Shown one piece after another: positions 1-8,764 of a stretch of 56,817 bases of DNA. Source of the stretch: Gammaproteobacteria bacterium (GTDB taxonomy: Bacteria > Pseudomonadota > Gammaproteobacteria > DRLM01). The number at the start of each line of letters is the position of its first letter. The stretch's first letter is position 1. The stretch spans positions 1 to 56,817 of the forward strand of contig JAHFRV010000016.1 of assembly GCA_023266095.1 (NCBI GenBank), read 5' to 3'. Both the position numbers and the translations under genes were made by a program. The notes beneath the pieces were generated by a model. The model did not search any database. It worked only from the letters and a program-made list of their open reading frames with translations, and was not told where the DNA came from.

Positions 1-124
1 GAAAGTTGCGGGGCCGCCATTTACGGGCAAGGACTTGGTAACTCATGCTGTATTCGGGGTTACATTCGACGCCAAAGGATGCCGGGCATTGTAACCGAAT
101 TCGCGGCGCCGCGGCGGGATAAAA

Positions 125-240
125 GGGTGGCAGCCCGAACCCGCCCGACCCCGGCATACGCATCCGCTGCTGCCGCTGCTCCCTTCCGGGCCTGACGGGG
201 TTCACAGCGTATCGTTGCGGGAGGACCGGCCCGGGCCGCC
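125..240 (-). ncRNA. ffs: 4.5S / SRP small RNA
   Basis: Read on the minus strand, the segment contains the SRP RNA apical hairpin with the conserved core GTCAGGCCCGGAAGGGAGCA, preceded by the TCCTCCCGCAA motif typical of 4.5S RNA. The 5' end (GGCGGCCCGGGCC, about 240) can pair with the 3' end (GGTTCGGGCTGCC, about 128) to close the long rod. Length of about 115 nt matches proteobacterial ffs. It binds Ffh and targets nascent membrane proteins to FtsY. A T-containing tail follows at 120-124. The exact ends are estimated from the pairing. No clear promoter was seen upstream. Confidence 0.93.
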
Positions 241-875
241 ATAATTTGAGGCCACAACGCGCTCGGCGCGCAGGGTAGGAAGCAATGTGGCGAAAAGGAC
301 GGCAAAGGTTAAACTAGAATGGCCATTGGCGCAACGGCGGTGGTAAATACGCTGGATAATTGCCCGACGGACGCCGCAGAACCGCGGAGAATAGTGGGTG
401 GGCGGGACTGGTAGCGGAACAGAAGGCCAGTGAAATAACCACTGGTGGAGGCGGCTACCCTATCGACACCCGGCCCGAATGATATTCTCTCGGTTACCGT
501 TAAGTTAGCGCGCTCACCCCGCTCACCCTGATTCGTCGCTCAAGCTGCCACTCGCCGCTCAAACATGGCGAACATGACCTAAAATCCCTTGCCTCATAAG
601 GAAGAAATGCAGTGACACCCTTCAATTGACTCATACTGTACTTCCCCATACAGGAAATCTCCCCTGGTGCGAAGACTGGACCAGTCCCCCACCGTTGCAA
701 TTAGCTAACAAGACGATCATTTGTAATGCCACACTCTCATAACTCGTTTGACTCGTTCCCGACCCCTGCAGAGGGCGCAGAGGGCGGGACAGGCTGGGAG
801 TGGGTCAAAATACCAACCTCACCAAGAACGTCATTAGTGCTTCGTCGTTACTCACCTCCTCTTCGTAACTCGCAG
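241..875. other. Gene-free stretch between ffs and the DUF2892 gene
   Basis: I see no convincing gene here: the short open frames have no ribosome site and no recognisable product. A small perfect hairpin (CCAGTG at 427-432, loop AAATAAC, CACTGG at 440-445) is the only structure noted. No tRNA cloverleaf was found by eye. Confidence 0.5.
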
Positions 876-1253
876 TCATAACCAATAACCTTCGTAATAT
901 ACGCCGGTGACGTGCTCATAAGGTTTGAGAGCGCGTATCTCATAACCCCGGTCATGATCGGGATGACGGCCTAGAGCGGTGTCCAATTCATAAGTAAAGG
1001 TTCCGCACTGGCTCTTGTTCGAAATGCCGCAAGTCCGTGCGTGGATTACCGCATAGAACGGATCCCAACCCATCATGCCAGTGAGCAGCAGATAACAGGC
1101 TAAAGTCACGCTGACAATCTCCCAACCAAGGGGATTGACTTCAACCATGGCGATAATGACGGGGACGGTCAATAATGAGCCGATTATTAGACGTAACATG
1201 CGATCCGTTACCCCCATATTCTCGACGATCCATTTTTCCGCTAGTCTTTTCAT
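876..1253 (-). CDS. DUF2892-type small inner-membrane protein
   Basis: The predicted protein has 125 residues. Its N-terminal half carries the DUF2892/YgaP-transmembrane signature: an ENMGVTDRMLRLIIGSLL stretch, then a second hydrophobic helix (VTLACYLLLTGMMGWDPFYAVI) ending in the GWDPFY motif. The C-terminal ~50 residues are polar and rich in His, Tyr and Asp, and I do not recognise them. Family members are small two-helix membrane proteins, often next to rhodanese or sulfur genes; their role is unclear. I chose the ATG at 1253 because AGGAGGT lies seven bases upstream; an in-frame GTG at 1262 overlaps that ribosome site. The gene stands alone. Confidence 0.75.
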   Translation of the reverse strand: MKRLAEKWIVENMGVTDRMLRLIIGSLLTVPVIIAMVEVNPLGWEIVSVTLACYLLLTGMMGWDPFYAVIHARTCGISNKSQCGTFTYELDTALGRHPDHDRGYEIRALKPYEHVTGVYYEGYWL

Positions 1254-1502
1254 TGTTCTCACCTCCTTTTATCTCACACTTTTATTGTCCGGTTTCATTA
1301 CATTCCAAGTTCTGCTCACCATCAGTGACATGATCACCCATCAGCCAGTCGCCGCAAGCGCGCCCATCACTCATTGAAAAGGAAGAGATAGAACATGCGG
1401 GCTTATCCAGCAAGCCTCGCCCTACAAGGTGCAAGAAGGAAGTGATTTGAAAAACCAGCTGGACACGGCACTCGCATGAGGGAACGGCGAGGCACTTAGA
1501 TT

Positions 1503-2522
1503 TCATAACATCTCGTCGTCTTCATCCACGGCGTCTTTTTGCGGAACGTCGATCGGCGCGGATTTGGCCCGCGCAATGTGAAACAACGCATCTCCCGCGT
1601 TAGCAAGCGGAAGATTCATTCTGCCGATTACGATGCCATTGACCGGCGACACGATCGCCACTTCCCGCTCGCCGAACGGATCCGCCACCACACCCAGGAT
1701 GTCGCCTTTGCGCACGGCGTATCCCAAAGGGCGTGTAGTGCGGAATATTCCGCTATCGGGGGAGCGTACCCAGGTACTGGAACGAGCCAGCATTGGTTCA
1801 AGCCGTTTTCGCCGCCGGCCGTTACTGGGCGGCAACATCGCCAGGGCGTGCATCACCTCCACTACGCCGCGCACCCCGGCGGCGATCGCCAGTTCGTCGA
1901 AGCGCAGCGCCTCGCCGCCTTCGTACAGCAACATGGGAATGCCCTGCTGAGCGGCGACTTCCCGCAACGAGCCGGCGCGGATCCCGGCGTTGAGTAATAC
2001 CGGTACGTGGAAGTGACGGGCCAAACGTGCGGTTTCCTTGTCATCCAAGTCGGCGCGGACATGCGGCAGGTTGGTACGATGCAAGGCTCCGGTATGCAGA
2101 TCGATGCCATGGGTGGCGTTCTTGACGATTTCTTGGGTAACCAGATGAGCCAGCCGCGCGGTGAGCGAGCCTTCCGCAGAGCCGGGAAAGCTACGGTTCA
2201 AATCGCGGCGGTCCGGCAGATAACGGGAATGGTGTATGAAGCCATGCACATTCACTACCGGTACCGCCAGCAACACGCCGCGCAGTTGTTTCAGGGCGGG
2301 CAACTTGAGAATACGGCGGATGATTTCCACGCCGTTGATCTCATCACCGTGTATCGCCGCCGAAATGAACAGCCGCGGCCCTGGTGATTTACCGTGGACG
2401 ACATGCACCGGCATGGTGATTTCGCTGTGGGTATAAAGCCGAGCGACGTGTAGATCGATCGTCAGCCGCGTGCCCGACGCGACCGCGGTTTTATGGATGA
2501 TGAAGGGCTCCCCTTGCATCAT
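1503..2522 (-). CDS. Succinylglutamate desuccinylase / aspartoacylase family zinc hydrolase
   Basis: A metallo-carboxypeptidase-like (M14-related, AstE/AspA) enzyme of about 339 residues. The AIHGDEINGVEI stretch holds the first zinc ligands (His, Glu), DRRDLNRSFPG is the conserved substrate-binding segment, and GIDLHTG supplies the next histidine. A C-terminal barrel-sandwich-like part (YAVRKGDILGVVADPFG) is usual in the family. The gene follows rimK by seven bases. I prefer the ATG pair beginning at 2522, just after the rimK stop; an upstream ATG at 2579 would overlap rimK by 50 bases and has no ribosome site. In such RimK operons the enzyme may act on N-acylated or glutamate-modified substrates, but the actual substrate is unknown. 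Confidence 0.85.
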   Translation of the reverse strand: MMQGEPFIIHKTAVASGTRLTIDLHVARLYTHSEITMPVHVVHGKSPGPRLFISAAIHGDEINGVEIIRRILKLPALKQLRGVLLAVPVVNVHGFIHHSRYLPDRRDLNRSFPGSAEGSLTARLAHLVTQEIVKNATHGIDLHTGALHRTNLPHVRADLDDKETARLARHFHVPVLLNAGIRAGSLREVAAQQGIPMLLYEGGEALRFDELAIAAGVRGVVEVMHALAMLPPSNGRRRKRLEPMLARSSTWVRSPDSGIFRTTRPLGYAVRKGDILGVVADPFGEREVAIVSPVNGIVIGRMNLPLANAGDALFHIARAKSAPIDVPQKDAVDEDDEML

Positions 2523-2529
2523 GACTCTA

Positions 2530-3435
2530 TCAACCTTTACCGCGGGTACGGGTTTTGTTGGGCTTGGCATTTTCTTCAATGAATTCGACGATCATGCCGG
2601 CCACATCTTTTTTGCTGACTTGCTCGATGCCCTCCAGACCCGGCGAGGAATTCACTTCCATCACCAGCGGCCCGCGCTTGGAGCGCAGAATATCCACGCC
2701 GGCCACATTCAAGCCGATGGCCTTGGCGGCGCGCACCGCGGTGGCACGTTCCTCGGGACTGAGTTTGGCGATGACGGCGCTGCCACCCCGATGCAGGTTC
2801 GAGCGGAACTCACCTTCCTTGGCCTGCCGTTTCATGGCCGCCACGACTTTAGTACCGATCACCAAACAACGGATGTCCGAACCTTCCGCCTCTTTAATGA
2901 ATTCCTGGACCAGGATATTGGCGCGCAATCCCCAAAAGGCCTCGATGACGCTCCCCGCCGCCTGATTGGTCTCGGCCAACACCACGCCGATGCCTTGCGC
3001 ACCCTCCAATAATTTAATGACCAGCGGCGCGCCGCCGACCATTTTTATCAGATCCTGGCTGTCGTCCGGCGAGTGGGCGAAGCCCGTTACCGGCAAACCG
3101 ATGCCCTTGCGCGACAGCAATTGCAAAGAACGCAGCTTATCGCGGGCGCGGGTGATTGCTACCGATTCATTGAGCGGGAACATGCCCATCATCTCGAACT
3201 GACGCAACACCGCCGTACCATAAAAAGTGATGGAGGCACCGATGCGTGGAATTACCGCGTCATAGCCTTCCAGCACCTCGCCTTTATAATGAATGAGCGG
3301 GCGATGGGAGGTGATATTCATGTAGCAGCGCAAGGGATCGATCACCCGTACTTCGTGACCGCGTTGCTTCGCCGCCTCCACCAAACGTTGGGTCGAATAC
3401 AGGGTGGATTTCCGCGACAGTATCGCAATTTTCAT
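2530..3435 (-). CDS. rimK: RimK, ATP-grasp glutamate ligase (ribosomal protein S6 modification)
   Basis: The 301-residue product starts [18 protein letters not shown] and matches RimK over its whole length, including the ATP-grasp elements ([33 protein letters not shown]) and the metal-binding end ([26 protein letters not shown]). In Escherichia coli, RimK adds glutamates to the C-terminus of ribosomal protein S6 and can make poly-glutamate. The gene lies between an aspartyl-protease-like RimB homologue (10 bases upstream) and an aspartoacylase-family gene, a cluster also seen in other gammaproteobacteria. Length is normal. The final codons are Lys/Arg/Gly rich. Confidence 0.95.
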   Translation of the reverse strand: MKIAILSRKSTLYSTQRLVEAAKQRGHEVRVIDPLRCYMNITSHRPLIHYKGEVLEGYDAVIPRIGASITFYGTAVLRQFEMMGMFPLNESVAITRARDKLRSLQLLSRKGIGLPVTGFAHSPDDSQDLIKMVGGAPLVIKLLEGAQGIGVVLAETNQAAGSVIEAFWGLRANILVQEFIKEAEGSDIRCLVIGTKVVAAMKRQAKEGEFRSNLHRGGSAVIAKLSPEERATAVRAAKAIGLNVAGVDILRSKRGPLVMEVNSSPGLEGIEQVSKKDVAGMIVEFIEENAKPNKTRTRGKG

Positions 3436-3444
3436 GAAGCTCCT

Positions 3445-3921
3445 TTAAACATCGCGCCGCGCTTGACGGCTGATACGCGGCCGCGGGCGACTGAGATAAG
3501 ACGCGTCTACATCGACGATATAACGTCCTTGCAAAACGCTGCGACCCAGCAACATGCGAAACCCCATATTATCGCGATTGGTCAGCGTCATCTCGACCGG
3601 CCAGCACCGGTCGCCCACTTGCACCGGGGTAACGATCACCAGACGCTTTTCGCGATGGCCGCCCGAATCGGTCACCCACCGCTCATCGATCACCGCCGCT
3701 AAACACGCCACGGCGATATCACTGCGTTTTTGATAAGGGTGAATGAAGAATCTGGCCTTGCGCTGGCCCCGCTCCTGAAAATCTTCCACTCGGAAAGCAT
3801 GCAGCGCGGAGGTACGGGCGCCGGTATCCACCTTGGCCTTGATCGCGGCCACCGCCAATTCCGGCAGACTGACCCACTCCCGCCAGCCCAGACGTTGTTT
3901 ATCGCACTCTTCTTCGACCAC
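3445..3921 (-). CDS. RimB-like retropepsin-fold protease (PF05618, RimK/LysX-associated)
   Basis: A protein of about 158 residues with the family hallmark KAKVDTGARTSALHA, where DTGA is the retropepsin-type aspartic motif, plus the later MGFRMLLGRSVLQGRYIVD signature. Such proteins were annotated as ATP-dependent zinc proteases; work on RimB indicates trimming of glutamate tails added to S6 by RimK. Being first in the operon with rimK fits that role. I chose the GTG at 3921 because GGAG lies six bases upstream; the frame is open to a TTG at 3933 that has no ribosome site. Confidence 0.85.
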   Translation of the reverse strand: MVEEECDKQRLGWREWVSLPELAVAAIKAKVDTGARTSALHAFRVEDFQERGQRKARFFIHPYQKRSDIAVACLAAVIDERWVTDSGGHREKRLVIVTPVQVGDRCWPVEMTLTNRDNMGFRMLLGRSVLQGRYIVDVDASYLSRPRPRISRQARRDV

Positions 3922-4236
3922 TCCGCGCTCCAAAATCGTATTCAGACGAGGCGCATCCTCGTGGCATCAGGCACGGTGTCCGCAAGCCAGACACTACTAA
4001 ATGCCGGACCAGTCGTAAAGCGGGCAGCACATCCCGCACGACTCCGCGTCAGTATAAACGCACTCAGTGCCGTCAGGGTTGTTTTCGGACCAAGCATGGA
4101 TTTTACGAAACAGTATAGGTCACGCTGGATCCCCAGCGAGATCATCGACAGGTTTCCGAGGAACACCGGCGTGGAAGCGCCAGCCTGGAACTACGCCGTC
4201 ACCCTCTGCGGGGCAACGGACGGAGACATGGACTGC
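3922..4236. other. Intergenic stretch between mshL and the rimB-rimK operon
   Basis: No gene is supported here. A perfect six-base-pair hairpin (CGCTGG at 4123-4128, CCAGCG at 4133-4138) lies downstream of mshL and could help end the pilus transcript, but no T-run follows it on the minus strand. The promoter of the rimB-rimK operon should lie in this region; none stands out. Confidence 0.35.
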
Positions 4237-5943
4237 CTACCTGGCCGTTTTATTCTCTCCCGCCTGCGTCATTGCGTCTGTCCGGTCGCGGGCGTGGTCG
4301 ATGGCTACGGCCCAGACATCGCCGCTGTCGACGACGGTGGGTTTGAGGAGGATGACGAGTTCCTTCTTCACGCGCGCCAGGCGTTGATGTTTGAACAAGC
4401 CACCGATGATGGGGAGGTCGCCGATCAAGGGTACAGAGGCGTTTTCGGTAGTGGTGGCTTCTTTCATGAGACCGCCGATGACGATGACCTCGCCGCCCTT
4501 GGCACGCACGACATTGTCGGATTCCTGAATGCTGCTGAAGGCGAGCGGGAGACTGAATGCCTCACCGCCGACGATGAAGTTTTTGTCGCGCTGCACGACG
4601 TCACTGACGGTGGGATGGATGTGCAGGATGACATTGCCGCGATCATCGATCTGGGGCGTGACATCGAGGGCGATGCCCGAAAAAAACGGGGTCAGTTCGA
4701 CGGTCGGCGTTACCGTGGTAGAGGTCGTGCTGGAGGTGGTGGTGTTGGTGATGCCGGTGACGAAAAACTCGTCGCCACCGACTTTGATCACCGCCTTTTG
4801 ATTGTTGACGGTGGAGACACGCGGACTGGACAGGACTTGCACATTGCCCTGGGTCTTCAGCAGTTCTACAAATGCAGAGAAATCGCGGCCCTTGAGCGCG
4901 AGACTGAACACACCGCCGAAGGCGGAGCTGATAGCGGAATCGACGGGGCTGAAGGCGCTGCCGGGGTCGAGGTTGCCGACGTTGCCGGCGATCTCGCTGG
5001 TGCCGGTGCCGGAGAAGATGGTGCCGCCGCCGGTCTGGCTGGCGAGGGCCTCGACGCTGCCGCTCTTACCGAGCGCGGCCCAATTAATCCCGCTTTGGAA
5101 GCCGTCGTTGAGTTCGACTTCGATGATCTTGGCCTCGAGCACGACCTGGCGGTTGAGCGTGGTCTGAGTCAGTCCGAGAAACTCATCCACCAAGGCGAGT
5201 TCGGTGGGGCGGGCGCGCACGATGATAATCCCTGCGCTGGCATTGACGACGACGCGGCGCCCGTCTTCGGTGCCGATCAGCGCGCTCAGGCTTTCGGCGA
5301 TATCGCGCCAAAAGTTAGAGTCGGACAGGGTTTCGACTTGGATGCCATAGGCGTCGGGGCTCTTGGGCCGACTGCTGCCGCCAGTGGAGCTGGCGGTGCT
5401 GGAGCTGCTGCCCTCCGCCAGTTCACCCGAAGAGACCCGGGTATCGGAGCGGCCCTTGCGGTTCAGATGCAGATAGTTCACGGGGAAAATGTGGGTCTGC
5501 AGACCTTGACCGAGGATGTGATAGCGTTTGCCTTCGCGGCGGTAGTCATAGCCGTAGACGCGGCGCAGCGTGTCGAGGGCCTCTTCAATAGTGACATTCT
5601 TGAGTTGCAGCGAGATCTGGCCGGTGAGGTCGGGTTGGACGACCATGCTATAAGGCGTGCCCTCGACCAGGCTCATGAAAACTTCGCGCGCGGGGGTGTT
5701 ATTGGCGGCGAGGTCGAGACGGTGTTCAGTGGGGTTCGGCGCGGTTGCCGGAGGTGGCTCGAAAGGTTGGGGCAGCGCTGCCGCGGCGACGGGCGCAGCG
5801 GGATGCAGGGCCGTATTGATGTGCTCCGCGACCGTGCCCGGCGCACGATTGGGCAGGGTCTGACAGCCTGTCGCGAGCAGGACCGCGAACAGACTGCTGG
5901 TCGCCCGCACTAGCAAGACCGAATGGCGCGTTATTTTATTCAT
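4237..5943 (-). CDS. mshL: MshL, MSHA-pilus outer-membrane secretin
   Basis: The 568-residue protein begins with a lipoprotein-type signal (SLFAVLLATGC). It then has a secretin N0/STN-like domain (HRLDLAANNTPAREVFMSLV), an N1-type segment (FPVNYLHLNRKG), and a C-terminal secretin domain with VLSSPRVSTVNNQKAVIKVG and the closing VPLIGDLPIIGGLFKHQ motif. It would form the multimeric outer-membrane channel for the pilus. The ATG at 5943 has GGAG eight bases upstream and overlaps mshK by eight bases. A Ser/Thr/Gly-rich low-complexity stretch (EGSSSSTASSTGGSSRP) lies between N-domains. It is the last gene of the pilus operon. Confidence 0.93.
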   Translation of the reverse strand: MNKITRHSVLLVRATSSLFAVLLATGCQTLPNRAPGTVAEHINTALHPAAPVAAAALPQPFEPPPATAPNPTEHRLDLAANNTPAREVFMSLVEGTPYSMVVQPDLTGQISLQLKNVTIEEALDTLRRVYGYDYRREGKRYHILGQGLQTHIFPVNYLHLNRKGRSDTRVSSGELAEGSSSSTASSTGGSSRPKSPDAYGIQVETLSDSNFWRDIAESLSALIGTEDGRRVVVNASAGIIIVRARPTELALVDEFLGLTQTTLNRQVVLEAKIIEVELNDGFQSGINWAALGKSGSVEALASQTGGGTIFSGTGTSEIAGNVGNLDPGSAFSPVDSAISSAFGGVFSLALKGRDFSAFVELLKTQGNVQVLSSPRVSTVNNQKAVIKVGGDEFFVTGITNTTTSSTTSTTVTPTVELTPFFSGIALDVTPQIDDRGNVILHIHPTVSDVVQRDKNFIVGGEAFSLPLAFSSIQESDNVVRAKGGEVIVIGGLMKEATTTENASVPLIGDLPIIGGLFKHQRLARVKKELVILLKPTVVDSGDVWAVAIDHARDRTDAMTQAGENKTAR

Positions 5944-6316
5944 GTGAATTCTCCATGGCCGAAGAGGGCCGCTGCGCAACACCATCCGTCAGCAACCGCA
6001 GGCTGCGAGTGGTTCCATCTTGTTTGATCATTACTTCGTTGGGACGTATGACGATAATCTCGGCGCCGTCGATTTTCGCGCCCACGCTGACCGTCCGGCC
6101 GTTGATGATGGCGATGCGGCGCTCGGGCGAGATGAGCGTGGATTGAAGTATCAAGTCAACGCGCCGCGGCGCGCTTGATTTAGCAGTGACGGCGCCGTGC
6201 GGCGCGGGACGCAGGGTGCTAGGCCGCGTCGGATCGGGCAGATCCGCATAGCTGGTCGCCTGCAGTTGGGTGCAGACAAGAGCGGCGATCAATAGGGTCC
6301 AGCGTGCACGCATCAT
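5936..6316 (-). CDS. mshK: MshK, small periplasmic MSHA biogenesis protein
   Basis: The 126-residue protein has a signal peptide ending near TSYA and the DLPDPTRPS motif shared by MshK and GspC/PilP-like proteins. A small beta domain follows (LILQSTLISPERRIAIINGR and VGAKIDGAEIIVIRPNEVMI). In pilus systems such proteins bridge the inner-membrane platform and the secretin. Position between mshJ and mshL, adjacent to the first and overlapping the second, supports the name. The start is the first of two ATGs, directly after the mshJ stop codon, with AGGA upstream. Confidence 0.85.
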   Translation of the reverse strand: MMRARWTLLIAALVCTQLQATSYADLPDPTRPSTLRPAPHGAVTAKSSAPRRVDLILQSTLISPERRIAIINGRTVSVGAKIDGAEIIVIRPNEVMIKQDGTTRSLRLLTDGVAQRPSSAMENSHE

Positions 6317-6973
6317 TCAGGTTCCTATCCAGGCCGCATCCAGGCTCAGGGTATAAATCACCACCGTAAGCACCGACGCGGGATAATTCGCGGTTTCGAG
6401 CTGCACTTCACCCCACAAGACTTTGCGCGGTTGGGTCTCCAGTTCTTGGAGAAAACCGACCAGCGCGGGATAACTTCCTTGCACGCGGATCCGCGCGCCG
6501 TGGCGGTAAAATGTGCTATCGCTATCCTCCGGCGCGGGCATGGCTTCAGGCGGCAGATTTTCCACCCCGATGACTTGCACCCTGTCCTTGCGCGCGACGA
6601 TGTCGCGCACCATGTCGACCATCTCGCGCGGGCTGACCAGCCCGGATTGCATAGCGTGCAGCGGGCCATCGGCTTGTCGGGCTTGTTGTTCGAGCGAGGT
6701 GAGACGTGCTCGCGCGGCGTCTTCAGGATCTTGCCGCAGCTCAGCCGCGAGGCGGGTGATTTCGTCTTGCAATGCCTTGGTTTCGTTTTGGGTGCGGGTG
6801 ATGTCCTCGCGTCGTTGATCTTGCAGGGACCAGAGCGGCGGAAATATCACCCAGAGCGCGGCAGCGAGTAGCAGCGCCATCGTACAGACGAAGATCACCG
6901 TCCGTTGCCATTCTTGGCGTGTATCCAAGCGCGCCGCGACGTGCTGCCACTTGCGCTTTATGTGGCCGTTCAT
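6317..6973 (-). CDS. mshJ: MshJ, PilO-like inner-membrane platform protein
   Basis: The 218-residue protein has a short cytoplasmic N-terminus, one membrane helix (IFVCTMALLLAAALWVIFPP), a long coiled-coil segment (residues ~50-95) and a C-terminal ferredoxin-like alpha/beta domain with the PilO/MshJ motif ARIRVQGSYPALVGFLQELE. PilO-type proteins pair with PilN-type proteins to align the pilus motor with the secretin. The gene overlaps the upstream pilN-like gene by four bases. Confidence 0.9.
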   Translation of the reverse strand: MNGHIKRKWQHVAARLDTRQEWQRTVIFVCTMALLLAAALWVIFPPLWSLQDQRREDITRTQNETKALQDEITRLAAELRQDPEDAARARLTSLEQQARQADGPLHAMQSGLVSPREMVDMVRDIVARKDRVQVIGVENLPPEAMPAPEDSDSTFYRHGARIRVQGSYPALVGFLQELETQPRKVLWGEVQLETANYPASVLTVVIYTLSLDAAWIGT

Positions 6974-7590
6974 GGTGCACTCCCGTCCATGCCCGCGGTG
7001 GCCAGCGTGAATTCCAGCGCGGAGCCGGCCTGTTCCGGGTTTTTAGCTTGGTCGATCTGGAACACGGTGAAGCGGCTACCGGAGAACACGGGCTCGCGGG
7101 ACAGGGCTTCGAGATAGCGTGGCACGTGTTCCGGGTCTGTGGCGCGGCCTTTGATACGGAGTTGCCGTGCACCGCCGCCGATGCGGATCTCGGTGAGCCA
7201 AAGTCCGGGAATATGTCCGCGCGCCAGCGCGACGAAATAATCCGAATTGAGTTGATCGGCTGGGCGGTCATCGCGTTCCAACAGCGCGCGCAGTTGGTTG
7301 CGCTGGGCCAGTAGCGTTTCCAGCTCGGTGATACGCGCGCCGATCTCCGGATCGATAGCGCGCGCCGCAAGTTCGGCGCGCACCCGGCTGAGCTGTTGTT
7401 CGGCCTGACTATGAGCGAATTTGAGTGCATTGATTTCATCGCCAAGGCCATAAATCCGCCATAGGCCATAGCCGACAATAAGCACTATCGCGCCGGTCAT
7501 GACACCGCAATTCACCAACAGGGTGTGAGCGGAAAACCGCGCCTTGATGGCGCGCAACTCCTCTTGGTAAAGATTGATTTGCTGCATCAT
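6970..7590 (-). CDS. PilN-like MSHA biogenesis protein (MshI2)
   Basis: A 206-residue protein that starts MMQQINLYQEELRAIKARF, the PilN/MshI2 opening, followed by one membrane helix (NCGVMTGAIVLIVGYGLW), a coiled coil and a C-terminal domain with LWLTEIRIGGGARQLRIKG and GSRFTVFQID. It is the expected partner of MshJ. The ATG at 7590 overlaps the mshI stop in an ATGA, so translation is probably coupled. The reading frame is open further upstream, but that part lies within mshI. Confidence 0.88.
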   Translation of the reverse strand: MMQQINLYQEELRAIKARFSAHTLLVNCGVMTGAIVLIVGYGLWRIYGLGDEINALKFAHSQAEQQLSRVRAELAARAIDPEIGARITELETLLAQRNQLRALLERDDRPADQLNSDYFVALARGHIPGLWLTEIRIGGGARQLRIKGRATDPEHVPRYLEALSREPVFSGSRFTVFQIDQAKNPEQAGSALEFTLATAGMDGSAP

Positions 7591-8522
7591 GCCGTGGCCG
7601 TCTCCTGCCGCAATGCCGCACCGAGGGCGAGAAAGTGACGCGCCTGCCAACCCGGCGGCAAATCGGTTTCGAGCGTGAGCAAGGGTTCCAGATCGACGTT
7701 GGCGCACTGCACGCCCAGATTACCCCGCAGGTAATCCAACAGGCCGTCTACCGGCTCGCGCACCGGGGCGAGCATGAGATGGCGCAACGGCGGTTGCCGG
7801 AAATGACTCTCGAAGTAGTCCAATGAACGCTGCACTTCAAGTACCAGTTGATCGAAGACTTGCGCGCGCTGCATGGGATCGACCAGGGCCTGAGTGCCGA
7901 AACCGAGATTACGCGTGAGGTAAAGTTCGCCTTGGCGGGTCAAGGTGAGCAGCCCGCCGTCATCGTGCAGCCACAGCATGGCCACGCCGGTGCGCTCTTC
8001 GGGCAGCAGCGCGGCGATATTGCGTTGCGCCAGCTCCGCGATCTCGATGATCTGTAGATTGACACGCGCCGCGCTGAGCAGCCGGATGCGCTCGCGCACG
8101 GCATCCTTGTACGCGGCGACCAGGTACACCGGGCGGGAGCGGCCGGCCACATTACCGCCGGGGGCGTCGAACACGTCCATGATGACATCGGCTGGCGATA
8201 AATCGGTGAGATCCTTGATGCGCCAGCGCAGCGCCGCCCGCAGATCCTGCTCCGCTACCGGGGGGGCCTCGGTCATGAGCAGTTTGTAGCCACCCTGTTC
8301 CAGCACCGTGGTACAACGGGAACGTTCCAGACGCTGGTTGTGAGTCAGTTGGATCAGGGCTTGCGTATAGTCGTGCGCGTTACAAGCGAGAAATTCGCAG
8401 GCCGTCACGGAGGGTGGCGCGCCGTCATGGCACACTATCCTCACCGCAGAGACACCATCGGGATCCAAACCTATGGCAGTGAGTCCCGGTAGCTGTTTGC
8501 GTGATGTGAAAAATGAGCGCAA
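7587..8522 (-). CDS. mshI: MshI, PilM/GspL-like actin-fold protein
   Basis: About 311 residues, lacking membrane helices, with the PilM-like actin-ATPase fold pattern of MshI: GLTAIGLDPDGVSAVRIV, LRAALRWRIKDLTDLSPADV, and QVFDQLVLEVQRSLDYFESH near the C-terminus. In pilus machines this cytoplasmic protein docks to the PilN tail. I prefer a TTG start at 8522 because AGGAAGGA precedes it; the frame extends to a second TTG at 8573. No ATG is suitably placed. It opens the second pilus transcription block (mshI to mshL), after a 240-base gap. Confidence 0.85.
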   Translation of the reverse strand: MRSFFTSRKQLPGLTAIGLDPDGVSAVRIVCHDGAPPSVTACEFLACNAHDYTQALIQLTHNQRLERSRCTTVLEQGGYKLLMTEAPPVAEQDLRAALRWRIKDLTDLSPADVIMDVFDAPGGNVAGRSRPVYLVAAYKDAVRERIRLLSAARVNLQIIEIAELAQRNIAALLPEERTGVAMLWLHDDGGLLTLTRQGELYLTRNLGFGTQALVDPMQRAQVFDQLVLEVQRSLDYFESHFRQPPLRHLMLAPVREPVDGLLDYLRGNLGVQCANVDLEPLLTLETDLPPGWQARHFLALGAALRQETATA

Positions 8523-8614
8523 TTGTTCCTTCCTGTGCCTGCGGCTAGCCTGTGTATTCCCTAATTGGTCCAAGCGTCAAAGTTATCGGCGCGACTTTTA
8601 ATAGCTTGATTTAG

Positions 8615-8693
8615 GGAACCTCTGATTTATTCAGAGGTTCCTGCCGCGCAGGGATGTGCCGCCATTTTTAAGGGCTGAGCGCCGTTAAAAATG
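8615..8693. repeat. Palindromic element between mshP and mshI
   Basis: Two perfect hairpins sit in the gap between the two halves of the pilus locus. The first is GGAACCTCTGA (8615-8625) with TCAGAGGTTCC (8631-8641). The second is CATTTTTAA (8663-8671) with TTAAAAATG (8685-8693). They may be a small non-coding mobile element or a terminator for the pilin genes; no T-run follows the first stem. Confidence 0.55.
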
Positions 8694-8764
8694 AAGGGAG
8701 GAGAAAATGACATTTTTCGTTTCCCGCGCTCTGAAAATTCCAGGATGGCATTATTCAAAACTTC

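Noticed and set aside
301-480. tRNA gene near ffs
   Set aside because: No TTC-loop sequence with matching acceptor and anticodon stems could be assembled on either strand.
1282-1506. 74-codon minus-strand frame next to the aspartoacylase gene
   Set aside because: It lies downstream of that gene with no ribosome site; the sequence is not protein-like and matches nothing known to me.
3730-5913. 727-codon plus-strand frame opposite mshL and the rimB-like gene
   Set aside because: It runs antisense across two clear genes, is extremely Gly/Asp/Ala rich, has no ribosome site and resembles no protein; a shadow of the high-GC codons.
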